From: Acidobacteriota bacterium
GTDB taxonomy: Bacteria > Acidobacteriota > Vicinamibacteria > Vicinamibacterales > UBA8438
Reading direction: 5' to 3'
DNA length: 6,603 nucleotides
NCBI GenBank assembly: GCA_012963185.1
Contig: DTWD01000406.1
Coordinates: forward strand, 1 to 6,603
Position numbers and translations under genes: made by a program
Shown: one piece after another, positions 1 through 6,603 of the stretch
How the letters are laid out: each line of letters opens with the position of its first letter
How positions within the stretch are numbered: position 1 is the stretch's first letter
The notes under the pieces: generated by a model
The model's input: only the letters and a program-made list of their open reading frames with translations
Told to the model about the DNA's origin: nothing
Databases searched by the model: none

Positions 1-149
1 GCATCCACTCCGAACGCACGGCGAACCCGGCCCGAATCCTGGTCAGCGACACCGACAAGAGGACACCCAAACACATCCCAATAAAACTTGACCGCCGTGT
101 TGAAATCAGAAACCGTAATACCGACGTGACTAAAGGATCGCGCTTTCAC
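1..149 (-). CDS. VOC-family (glyoxalase/bleomycin-resistance fold) protein, N-terminal fragment
   Basis: Only the first 49 codons are present; the gene runs off the left edge. The GTG start was chosen because AAGGAG lies six bases upstream and the reading begins directly with a VOC first strand. The visible motif SHVGITVSDFNTAVKFYWDV (residues 7-26) is the classic VOC opening: His8 in the HVGI strand is the usual first metal ligand, followed by the D-x3-A-x2-FY helix and 'FG'. The superfamily includes glyoxalase I, methylmalonyl-CoA epimerase, ring-cleavage dioxygenases and binding proteins; most bind a divalent metal in a cytoplasmic beta-alpha-beta-beta-beta module. Its start overlaps the stop of the GMC oxidoreductase by one base (TAGTG), so it is probably translationally coupled and acts on the same pathway. 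The reaction cannot be assigned because the remaining metal ligands are outside the window. Family assignment is seen in sequence; the pathway role is inferred. Confidence 0.85.
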   Translation of the reverse strand, partial: MKARSFSHVGITVSDFNTAVKFYWDVFGCPLVGVADQDSGRVRRAFGVD

Positions 150-1699
150 TAAACACTCCTTAGTTCCGTCTCCGCGAGGTGTTCAGCAACACGAAGTGCC
201 TGCGCGACAATCGTCAAACCAGGGTTAACAGCGCCTGACGATGGAAAGAATGACGCGTCGACAACAAACAGGTTTTCGACGTCGTGGGCGCGGCAATATG
301 GGTCGAGAACCGATGTCTGCGGGTCATTTCCAAAACAGATCGTCCCACACTGATGTGTCGTGTTCTTTTCGCGATGGGTATGCTGCACCACGGTCCAAAA
401 TCCCAGCTTAAGTAGTGCCCGCTTCATTTCATCAACCAGTTGCTCATGTGCGCTTATATTATTCGGTCGGTACGCCAACCGGATTCGCCCCTGCCGGTCA
501 AGAGTGACACGGTTCTCGGCTCGCGGAAGATCTTCTGTCATTGCCAGCCAGTCCTGACCACGAGCACACCACGCATCATAGGCCCACACCGGAAACAGTT
601 GTGCCATGAATCGTCGGCTCATTCGGCCTGTACTCGCCCCGGCTTTCGCTACCGCACCCTGGACACGCCCCTGCGACTGAATGTGACCCAGTGGATAACT
701 ACAATCAGGTCCGCTGAAGTAAAAATCGTTAATTGCAACGGTCTTTTGAAAATCGGTACCGTTCTTTCTGAACGGGTGAAACCCCTGCATCATCGTCGCC
801 AAATGCGCCATATAACGCTGCCCGATGAGACCCGACGAATTCGCAAGACCATCAGGATACCTATCGGTTGCCGACCGCAAGAGCAGGGCCGCGGAGTTTA
901 CGGCACCGCACGAAACCACCACGACCTGGGTGTCAACGCGCTTGACCTCTCCATCCCGCTCAACTTCGACTCCAACAACCCGACGACCGGCCGCATCAGT
1001 AAGTAACCGACGTGCTGTCGCTCGTGTCCACAATGTGACATTGTCACGTGACATTATTGGACGTACGCAGTTGATGTCTGCTTCGCTCTTCGCGTGGAGT
1101 TGACAGGGGAATGAATTGCAGGTTCGGCACAAGATACAACCATCTGGCTCACCAGGCGCATGCAATCCAAGAGGAAGTGGCGACGGTGTAAACCCCTGCG
1201 CTCTCAATCCATCGATAGTTTGTGCGATCTCAGGACCATGCGAAATAGGCGGGTGTGGGTACGGACCACGGGGTGGCTCGGTCGGGTCGATCCCGTGCTG
1301 TCCATGAACCTGGTACAGCCGCTCGGCCTGATCGTAATACGGCTCAAGGTCTAGATAATCGATGGGCCAAGCCGGCGACACACCATCGACATGTTCAACC
1401 GCTCCAAAATCTGACTTGCGCAAACGATACAAGACACTGCCCCAAAACTTCGTATTGCCGCCGACGCAATAGTGCATGTAGGGACGAAACTCCTGATCGG
1501 TTTCATCCAACCACGTTTCAGTAGTTCGATAGCGCAGTCGCTTCCAGACCGCCGTTGGATCCCAATTCTCTGGCTCCTGCGGGATAAAGTCTCCGCGTTC
1601 CACTAACAGGATACGCGCGCCAGTGCCTGACAACGCGTGCGCCATCGTTCCACCACCAGCCCCGGTCCCAATTACGACCACATCATAGGTGTCCGTCAT
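149..1699 (-). CDS. GMC-family FAD-dependent oxidoreductase
   Basis: A 516-residue flavoenzyme of the glucose-methanol-choline family, which oxidises alcohol groups of sugars, polyols, sterols or other alcohols to carbonyls using FAD. The N-terminal Rossmann motif VVVIGTGAGGGTMAHAL (8-24) with the acidic VERG (33-36) binds the ADP part of FAD. CVGGNTKFWGS (78-88) matches the second flavin-contact motif. The C-terminal domain has THQCGT (448-453), VDASFFPSSGAVNPGLT (480-496) and a final FAD segment. By family comparison His449 and Asn492 are the likely catalytic His/Asn pair, the arrangement known from cholesterol oxidase and pyranose 2-oxidase. A central cysteine group C188-x2-C191-x2-C194-x4-C199 (in CILCRTCNSFPC) is notable. 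No signal peptide or twin-arginine motif is seen, so a cytoplasmic location is likely. ATG was chosen because it starts just before the Rossmann strand and overlaps the upstream TAA by one base (TAATG). There is no clear Shine-Dalgarno site, so expression probably relies on coupling. Electron acceptor and substrate are unknown. Confidence 0.95.
   Translation of the reverse strand: MTDTYDVVVIGTGAGGGTMAHALSGTGARILLVERGDFIPQEPENWDPTAVWKRLRYRTTETWLDETDQEFRPYMHYCVGGNTKFWGSVLYRLRKSDFGAVEHVDGVSPAWPIDYLDLEPYYDQAERLYQVHGQHGIDPTEPPRGPYPHPPISHGPEIAQTIDGLRAQGFTPSPLPLGLHAPGEPDGCILCRTCNSFPCQLHAKSEADINCVRPIMSRDNVTLWTRATARRLLTDAAGRRVVGVEVERDGEVKRVDTQVVVVSCGAVNSAALLLRSATDRYPDGLANSSGLIGQRYMAHLATMMQGFHPFRKNGTDFQKTVAINDFYFSGPDCSYPLGHIQSQGRVQGAVAKAGASTGRMSRRFMAQLFPVWAYDAWCARGQDWLAMTEDLPRAENRVTLDRQGRIRLAYRPNNISAHEQLVDEMKRALLKLGFWTVVQHTHREKNTTHQCGTICFGNDPQTSVLDPYCRAHDVENLFVVDASFFPSSGAVNPGLTIVAQALRVAEHLAETELRSV
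156..161 (-). promoter_or_regulatory. Shine-Dalgarno site for the VOC gene
   Basis: On the minus strand AAGGAG is followed by six bases and then the GTG codon at 149-147. It lies inside the last codons of the GMC gene. This is the clearest ribosome binding site in the operon and fixes the VOC start at a GTG that overlaps the upstream stop codon. Confidence 0.8.
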
Positions 1700-2703
1700 T
1701 AGGCAGTGTCAGTTCCGAAAGCAACGTCAGCCGATTCGTAAATCTGTTCCATTACGCGCTGGTCTTCAATCGCCACGTCGAGATTCATTTCGGGATTACG
1801 GCCGGTCATAATTGCCGACGCAAAATCACGGTACATGGCCTGGTACCCTCGGATATCGCGAAAGCCTGGAAACAATAGTTCCGGCATACCCTCACCTCGC
1901 ACAAGAACAACCGTGCCATTCGACTCAAACGTAATAATGCCGTCTCGACCGAACAATTTCGACAACCGAAGACCGCGAAACAGCGACGGAACTTCCCGGG
2001 AGTAATACAGCGAGCCCGCGGCCCCGTTATCGTACAAAAACGACACTAACATGCTCTTCGCACGTCGATCTGAAATGGGGCGACGCGTCGCATGCGGACG
2101 ATATCCATGCGCCGATACAATCTTAGGCCCCAAACTATTCGCGAGATGTAACCAGTGAATCCCTTCTTCAAAAAAGGCATCGCCGCCGGCAATCGCCTCA
2201 TCATTACGCCAGTCGTCAGCAGACTTGAATTTCTTCATGAGTGTTGTGAAATGCGCAAGCACCATTTCCCCGATGGCGCCATCCGCAAGTAATCTTCGCA
2301 AGCACACAGCAAGCGGCTTGTAGTGATCATTTTCACCCACCAGAACAATACGTCCAGCCTGCGTACCCGCTATCTTGGCACGCTCAAAATCAACCAGACG
2401 CGGAAACGCAGGTTTCTCAACAAGAACATGCTTTTTTGCCGCAAGAGCTTCTAGGGTGAGTGGCAAATGTAGGTGCGGGGGCACAGCAATAACAACAGCG
2501 TCAACTGCCGGATCATCCAGAGCCGCTCGGTAATCTCCATAACTCCTGACACCACCATATTGATGACAATAGAGCTGGGCCTTCTCAATATTCCGGCTTG
2601 CATAACTTGGTACGATGTCTTCTCGCAAGCGGGCAAGCGAGCGGCTGTGGACAGTCGTGATAAAGCCGCACCCGAGAAACGCGATATTGACCTGTCTCGC
2701 CAC
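1699..2703 (-). CDS. Gfo/Idh/MocA-family NAD(P)-dependent oxidoreductase
   Basis: A 334-residue protein of the usual size for the Gfo/Idh/MocA family, whose members oxidise, reduce or otherwise convert sugars, inositols and related polyols with NAD(P). The Rossmann motif is VNIAFLGCGFITTVHSRSL (5-23), with dinucleotide loop GCGFIT. VIAVPPHLH (71-79) and HVLVEKPAF (92-100) follow; Lys97 of EKP is the conserved catalytic/cofactor-contact lysine. The C-terminal domain has GGDAFFEEGIHWLH (173-186), with His183 the probable catalytic histidine. The position usually held by Asp four residues before that His is Glu179 here. No export signal is present. The start is a GTG 20 bases after the DUF5916 stop. 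I see no good Shine-Dalgarno site, but the protein begins right at the Rossmann strand, so the start is reasonable. The stop overlaps the GMC start. Family is sure; substrate is not. With the GMC neighbour, a keto-sugar or polyol step is a fair inference. Confidence 0.94.
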   Translation of the reverse strand: MARQVNIAFLGCGFITTVHSRSLARLREDIVPSYASRNIEKAQLYCHQYGGVRSYGDYRAALDDPAVDAVVIAVPPHLHLPLTLEALAAKKHVLVEKPAFPRLVDFERAKIAGTQAGRIVLVGENDHYKPLAVCLRRLLADGAIGEMVLAHFTTLMKKFKSADDWRNDEAIAGGDAFFEEGIHWLHLANSLGPKIVSAHGYRPHATRRPISDRRAKSMLVSFLYDNGAAGSLYYSREVPSLFRGLRLSKLFGRDGIITFESNGTVVLVRGEGMPELLFPGFRDIRGYQAMYRDFASAIMTGRNPEMNLDVAIEDQRVMEQIYESADVAFGTDTA

Positions 2704-2723
2704 AACGTAATTATGCGGCGAGG

Positions 2724-5369
2724 TTACCGCGAGAACCAGAACGAGGTCTTAATTGCAAAAATATTGTCACCGGATGCGGACAGCGAACCGAAGAGGTCGC
2801 TCAATCCAACATGTTGCCCATCCGACATTCGACTATCCCGATTTTGTTGCCACACAGCATAGAGAAAACTCCCTGGGCGCCACTCCCAACGCAATACGAC
2901 ATTGCTTCTAAATGACCGAATGTTGAATTCATAGTTGGGAAGTACGAACGCTTGGTCACCATCGATCACTGCAGAACGGCCGTCAGGCAGTCTGGTAATG
3001 CGAGTACCATCCGTCCCGTATACCCGCAAGCCCGGCAAACGGGCGCCCAGCAGTTCGCCGAACTGCTCATACCTCCCGCTCGAAGCAAACGGTTCCGCGT
3101 ACACATCAAGCGTAAGATCAGGCTTGAACGTGTAACTGGCTCGCAACGGCACTGCAAGTTCCGTTCGATCTGGAAATCCAAACACATACCGCCGGCCGTA
3201 CGAGGCTACGGAACCGCCAGGAAACGAGGTGAGATATTGCCGATTAATCGGCCCGCGAATCGTTGCACGCGTACCTTTTCCGTTCCGATACTGTGGTTCC
3301 GCTGACAACTGCAGCGATGTCGCCGGCCGCACCGAAAGCGCCACCCCATATCTCGAGGTGTAATCACCAAGTTCATTCGATTCATAATTTAAAAATCCTG
3401 ACCACTGCGTCTCGGCACCCGCACGATTCTGCAGGTCCCAACTCACACTCCAACCACGCGGTACCCCCATAGATGGTCCGCCACGGGTTCGCTGTGGATC
3501 TTGCCCACGATAAAATCTCGTCACGTTGAAACTCATACTCCAGAAATTCAAAAAGGTCGCTCGATTGAAATTCCGAATACTGTGTCGAGAACCAAGGTCC
3601 GCATCAAAGTATGTATACGTGTGCAGCCCAATCGACGTGGAATACGATCGAAGAAAACGACCTGGAATCGTTTCTCGATAGGTCAGCGTAGGTCCTCCCT
3701 CGATATCACCCGCGAAATTCAACCGACCAAAATCCATCGGTTCAAAGGCGGGGCTTTCAATCATCGTCCGGTAGCCCCAGAGCCAATGGCGACCGGAAAT
3801 CTTGTTCACACTCGCTGTGATCTGCGCACCATTCATTGAGCGACTGGTTCCATCAAACCGAATTGTTTCCTGGTCAACACGATGAAAAAGATGTCCGTTT
3901 CGCCGCTGGTAACCGGCAATCGCCTCGGGTTCTCCATCTATATGCGTAAGTCCGAAATTGGCACGGACTTCGTATGATCGATCGGCAAACCGGATATTCG
4001 TATCAGCACCAAGAGTCACCGCATTCCGACTCTGCAACAGTGCGAGTGGGTCTGTTTCCTCAAGGTCTCGATGAACTGATGTCAAATGTGCGCCAACGGT
4101 TGAGCCCTGGTCGCCGAATTCTTGAATGACGCGAGCAAGTCCCCACACGGTACGTGGGGCGACCCCAACTTCGCTTTGTCGGCCGTCACTAAAGAGGCGG
4201 GCCGTTTCATCATCTGTTACAGCCGTGAGAAAACCGACTGACGTTCCTGATGGTAACCGACCTGTCAGTTTCGCGGCACCGAGTATGGTGGTTGTCTCCG
4301 GATAATCAACATAGTCAGCAGGCGCCGGCCCCGTCGGGCGGGCACCAATCCGACGAGAATAGTAGTAATTACCGGTTCCCGCTCGAAGCACGTTACTACC
4401 TTCGACAAAAAAAGGGCGGCGTTCTCTAAAAAACGTTTCAAACACCGTCAAATTGACGTCCGCGGGATCGGCATCGATTTGCCCAAAATCAGGATTCACC
4501 GCAACATCGAGTGTGAGGTTCGAACCAATGCCGTATTTGATATCCGCCCCAGTCCGACCCCTACTCGCAGTCCCATCGTCAAAAGGGTCACCGGAATCTC
4601 GCTCGCTTGAAATTCTCGACGATCCAGTCAAGTAAGGGAGCACTTCAAGCCGTAGTGGTGGGGAAATATCATCAAGACCAGTCAAATCACCGAACCGTGA
4701 AGCCCAGCCACTCTGAGTACGTTCAACCAGAGACCAATACACTTCCTCTTCTGCAGACGGGATGTACCGTCGAATGTTCAAACCCCAAACATTTTTGTCC
4801 CGGCTGTTAAAGCGAAGTTGTGAAAACGGAATCCGCATCTCTGCTGTCCATCCGTCCTCGGTCACAACCGTTCTGGCCTGCCAGACCGGATCAAAATCAG
4901 TTTCCACGCGGTCTTGGTTATCGGTTGGAAAAAAGACGTCCACCCGAACCCCAGCAGCAGTAACGCCAAAACCATAGGCCGTCCGCCGATCCAAATAGGT
5001 ATCCAGTGCGATTGCAATCATCTCAGCCTGTCCCGGATCGTCTCTGCGACTCAAAGACGCCTGAACAGGCTGCGAGGAATACATGCGCGCACCAACGTAG
5101 AGTGCCCCATCGTCGTAAAGGAAACGAACCTCCATTCTGTCGCGTGCCGGCTCGCCTTCGCTCGGCTCTCGCTGTGTAAAGTTCGTCACCGGCGTCGCTA
5201 AGTTCCAGGCGGCGTCACCCAATGTTCCGTCCACTCGGACGGCATCCGGCTCGACCCGAACCGCCTGAGCCTGTGGTCGCTGCCCTGACGGTTGAGCAAA
5301 AGTCGCAGCAGGCACAACAAAAACAACCCCGATCCACATGACAAACCGCACGACGGAGGTCATGCCCAT
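2724..5369 (-). CDS. DUF5916 outer-membrane protein with N-terminal CBM9-like domain
   Basis: About 881 residues from the chosen ATG. A signal peptide occupies residues 1-25: a short n-region with one Arg, hydrophobic core FVMWIGVVFVVPAA, and cleavage predicted after TFA, before QPSGQ. A carbohydrate-binding family 9-like beta-sandwich follows (about 38-205), with VDGTLGDAAW (46-55), the YDDGALYVGARMY strand and a GWTAEMRIPFSQLRF segment. The rest is a DUF5916 region rich in alternating aromatic beta strands, with hallmark segments NPDFGQIDADPADVN (292-306), FFRERRPFFVEG (313-324) and YYSRRIGARP (336-345), as expected of an outer-membrane beta-barrel. The family's function is not established; surface binding or passage of a carbohydrate or other ligand is only an inference. 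The frame is open 62 codons further upstream to 5555, but that extension is Cys/Ser/Arg-rich, unlike the family, and would bury the signal peptide. The start six bases downstream (5363) is equally possible; neither has a clear Shine-Dalgarno site. First gene of the operon as seen here. Confidence 0.9.
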   Translation of the reverse strand: MGMTSVVRFVMWIGVVFVVPAATFAQPSGQRPQAQAVRVEPDAVRVDGTLGDAAWNLATPVTNFTQREPSEGEPARDRMEVRFLYDDGALYVGARMYSSQPVQASLSRRDDPGQAEMIAIALDTYLDRRTAYGFGVTAAGVRVDVFFPTDNQDRVETDFDPVWQARTVVTEDGWTAEMRIPFSQLRFNSRDKNVWGLNIRRYIPSAEEEVYWSLVERTQSGWASRFGDLTGLDDISPPLRLEVLPYLTGSSRISSERDSGDPFDDGTASRGRTGADIKYGIGSNLTLDVAVNPDFGQIDADPADVNLTVFETFFRERRPFFVEGSNVLRAGTGNYYYSRRIGARPTGPAPADYVDYPETTTILGAAKLTGRLPSGTSVGFLTAVTDDETARLFSDGRQSEVGVAPRTVWGLARVIQEFGDQGSTVGAHLTSVHRDLEETDPLALLQSRNAVTLGADTNIRFADRSYEVRANFGLTHIDGEPEAIAGYQRRNGHLFHRVDQETIRFDGTSRSMNGAQITASVNKISGRHWLWGYRTMIESPAFEPMDFGRLNFAGDIEGGPTLTYRETIPGRFLRSYSTSIGLHTYTYFDADLGSRHSIRNFNRATFLNFWSMSFNVTRFYRGQDPQRTRGGPSMGVPRGWSVSWDLQNRAGAETQWSGFLNYESNELGDYTSRYGVALSVRPATSLQLSAEPQYRNGKGTRATIRGPINRQYLTSFPGGSVASYGRRYVFGFPDRTELAVPLRASYTFKPDLTLDVYAEPFASSGRYEQFGELLGARLPGLRVYGTDGTRITRLPDGRSAVIDGDQAFVLPNYEFNIRSFRSNVVLRWEWRPGSFLYAVWQQNRDSRMSDGQHVGLSDLFGSLSASGDNIFAIKTSFWFSR

Positions 5370-5469
5370 CAACGACGCTTGCAATAACGTAATGAGATGT
5401 TTCGTCACAGAATTCGAGGCAGAGTGCCATGCAAGCCAGTCTGCTCCGAAGAACCGACGGCGGGACGGT

Positions 5470-5485
5470 ATTGTACTCGTACAAT
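5470..5485. repeat. Perfect inverted repeat ATTGTAC-TC-GTACAAT, possible operator
   Basis: Two exact 7-base arms separated by two bases, centred about 108 bases upstream of the DUF5916 start and within the long non-coding gap. The compact 16-base dyad with TGTA/TACA half-sites is the size and shape of a homodimeric repressor site and is too short-looped to be a terminator. It overlaps the candidate -10 hexamer. No regulator gene is in the window, so the cognate protein is unknown. Confidence 0.4.
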
Positions 5486-5499
5486 TGTGTCCGCATGAA
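5470..5499 (-). promoter_or_regulatory. Weak candidate sigma70-like promoter for the DUF5916 operon
   Basis: On the minus strand TACAAT (5475-5470; five of six to TATAAT) follows TTCATG (5499-5494; three of six to TTGACA) at 18 bases. It would give a leader of roughly 95 bases before the DUF5916 start. The -10 element is one arm of the inverted repeat, which suggests repression by occlusion. The -35 match is poor, so this is tentative. Confidence 0.22.
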
Positions 5500-5957
5500 C
5501 AGCCTGACCTCGTTTCCTCCAGCGCTGAAAGATTCGGCTCGCCCTCGGTGGTCACACCGGGACCCTGTTGAAGGAGGAAATCCGTTCAAACTACACAGCC
5601 AGGCGCACGCGCGGTGGTCTCACGCAACAGGCATTGCCGAGGACAACCTACGTCGCCACGATGAGCATCTGAACAGACGAGCGTCAAATACCAAGGGCCT
5701 CGGCGAGTATCAAATAGAATTGGTGTCCCTGGCGATTATCCGATTTGACACATGGGCCGAACGCGGACTTGCCGTAGTCGACAGCCTGAATCTATGTGAA
5801 GAATACGCGACCTGGCTTCACACCTACACTACAAACTGGGTCGTCTACGTGGCCGATACCTGCCCTCATGTTGCGGTAAACGAGGAATTGAAAACATGCC
5901 TCACGATACGTACTGGTCACTGGACGACTGTCGCTCGATCACGACTTCGGCATTCAG

Positions 5958-6603
5958 CTAGTTGAGACCACGGCGAACAAGAAGCGGCTCGATATTTGGT
6001 TCCGTGCCTCGAAATGCACGATACAAATCCATCGCGTCGACACTTCCGCCCTTCGACAATAAGGTTCGACGGAAATGGTCACCGTTCTCACGTCGAAGAC
6101 CACCGTTCTCTTTAAACCACTCGACAGAATCGGCATCTAGGACTTCCGCCCAAATGTAGGAGTAATAACCGGCCGAGTAACCACTTCCCCAGATATGTGA
6201 AAAGTAGGTACTCCGATACCGCGGCGGGACAACCGCTAATCCGACACCAGCCTCTTGCAACGCACTAGCCTCAAACGTGGCAACATCCTGCGGGGCAGGC
6301 ACCTCGTCTGCGGTCAGTTGATGCCACGCCTGGTCAAGTAGCGACGCAGCGAGGTACTCCGTGGTCGCAAAGCCTTGGTTGAACGCGGCCGTCTCTAACA
6401 CCTTATCGAGCAGTACTTTCGGCATGGGCTCACCAGTCTCGTAATGTATTGCATAGTTTGCCAGCACGTCAGGCCACGTAGCCCACATCTCATTCACTTG
6501 AGAGGGATATTCCACAAAGTCTCGCGGGACGGCAGTTCCAGCGAAGTACGGATATTCAACATCGGAAAAAAATCCGTGCAACGCATGGCCAAACTCGTGA
6601 AAC
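5958..6603 (-). CDS. M3-family zinc metallopeptidase (Dcp-like), C-terminal part
   Basis: The last 214 residues of a thimet-oligopeptidase-family (M3) zinc peptidase; the 5' two thirds lie beyond the right edge. The fragment opens on the zinc site FHEFGHALHG: His2 and His6 bind zinc and Glu3 is the general base. The third ligand, Glu31 in RDFVEYPSQ, lies 29 residues after the first His, the spacing of thimet oligopeptidase. The substrate-contact segment SHIWGSGYSAGYYSYIWAE (135-153) carries His136, Tyr142, Tyr146 and Tyr149, corresponding to the family's transition-state and carboxylate-binding His/Tyr set. The SHIW-x-x-GY form is typical of bacterial peptidyl-dipeptidase Dcp. Such enzymes trim dipeptides from the C-terminus of short peptides. 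The C-terminus looks complete, with about the expected 210 residues after HExxH. Location (cytoplasm or periplasm) cannot be judged without the N-terminus. A gap of about 590 bases makes co-transcription with DUF5916 doubtful. Confidence 0.95.
   Translation of the reverse strand, partial: FHEFGHALHGFFSDVEYPYFAGTAVPRDFVEYPSQVNEMWATWPDVLANYAIHYETGEPMPKVLLDKVLETAAFNQGFATTEYLAASLLDQAWHQLTADEVPAPQDVATFEASALQEAGVGLAVVPPRYRSTYFSHIWGSGYSAGYYSYIWAEVLDADSVEWFKENGGLRRENGDHFRRTLLSKGGSVDAMDLYRAFRGTEPNIEPLLVRRGLN

Larger units (their letters stand above)
5370..5957. other. Long gap between the peptidase and DUF5916 genes
   Basis: About 590 bases between the M3 peptidase stop and the DUF5916 start. The minus strand is broken by stops throughout its left-to-right span except for the 62-codon extension of DUF5916, which does not look like protein of that family. 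The plus strand has one frame open from an ATG at 5429 to a TGA at 5965 (178 codons), with no recognisable family; I do not call it a gene. I see no tRNA-like cloverleaf, no obvious rho-independent terminator after the peptidase, and no tandem repeat. The only structured element noticed is the inverted repeat at 5470-5485. The gap separates the peptidase from the downstream four-gene operon and likely contains that operon's promoter. Confidence 0.6.

Noticed and set aside
440..1006. Plus-strand open frame of 188 codons opposite the GMC gene
   Set aside because: It lies wholly antisense to a well-supported gene with intact motifs, has no recognisable domain, and is a shadow of that gene's codon pattern. 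The same holds for the shorter plus-strand frames opposite the DUF5916 and Gfo/Idh/MocA genes.
4141..4159. Hairpin CCCCAC-7-GTGGGG resembling a terminator stem
   Set aside because: It sits in the middle of the DUF5916 coding region, has only six base pairs and no following T-run on either strand, so it is most likely a coincidence of coding sequence.
4407..4413. Run of seven A (seven T on the coding strand), possible slippage or frameshift site
   Set aside because: The DUF5916 frame continues unbroken with family motifs on both sides (RRPFFVEG), so no frameshift is indicated.
5571..5577. AAGGAGG on the plus strand, a perfect Shine-Dalgarno-like sequence
   Set aside because: No ATG, GTG or TTG follows within a usable distance, so it does not define a gene start.
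5740..5790. TTGACA on the plus strand as a -35 element
   Set aside because: No acceptable -10 hexamer occurs 16-18 bases downstream and there is no supported plus-strand gene for it to serve.
6566..6572. Second run of seven A in the peptidase gene
   Set aside because: The HEFGH motif and the following segment remain in one frame, so neither an error nor programmed slippage is supported.

Overview
The window carries five protein-coding genes, all on the minus strand, and no RNA genes, CRISPR arrays or mobile elements that I can recognise. The content suggests a Gram-negative bacterium of moderate GC. The largest gene encodes a secreted outer-membrane-type protein with a CBM9-like N-terminus and a DUF5916 barrel, and the rightmost encodes an M3 dipeptidyl carboxypeptidase-like enzyme. 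DUF5916 proteins are common in Acidobacteriota, Bacteroidota and Gemmatimonadota. The sequence style reminds me most of Acidobacteriota such as Vicinamibacterales, but that placement is inference and no phylogenetic marker is present.

Layout, in the direction of transcription (right to left). The 3' third of an M3 metallopeptidase gene (6603 to 5958) enters from the right edge. A gap of about 590 bases without a convincing gene follows (5957 to 5370). It holds a perfect 7+7 inverted repeat at 5470-5485 that overlaps a weak promoter-like hexamer pair. Then come four tightly packed genes. They are the DUF5916 outer-membrane protein (5369 to 2724), a Gfo/Idh/MocA NAD(P)-dependent oxidoreductase (2703 to 1699), a GMC flavin oxidoreductase (1699 to 149), and the first 49 codons of a VOC/glyoxalase-fold protein (149 to 1, running off the left edge). 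Spacing is 20 nt after DUF5916, a one-base TAATG overlap between Gfo/Idh/MocA and GMC, and a one-base TAGTG overlap between GMC and VOC. This is strong evidence for one operon.

The combination of an FAD alcohol/sugar oxidase-type enzyme, an NAD(P) sugar oxidoreductase-type enzyme, a VOC enzyme and an outer-membrane protein with a carbohydrate-binding-like domain suggests uptake or processing and oxidative catabolism of a carbohydrate, glycoside or related polyol. Oxidation to a keto intermediate followed by further cytoplasmic conversion is a reasonable reading. The substrate cannot be read from the sequence. The two cytoplasmic oxidoreductases carry intact cofactor motifs and every complete frame is undamaged.
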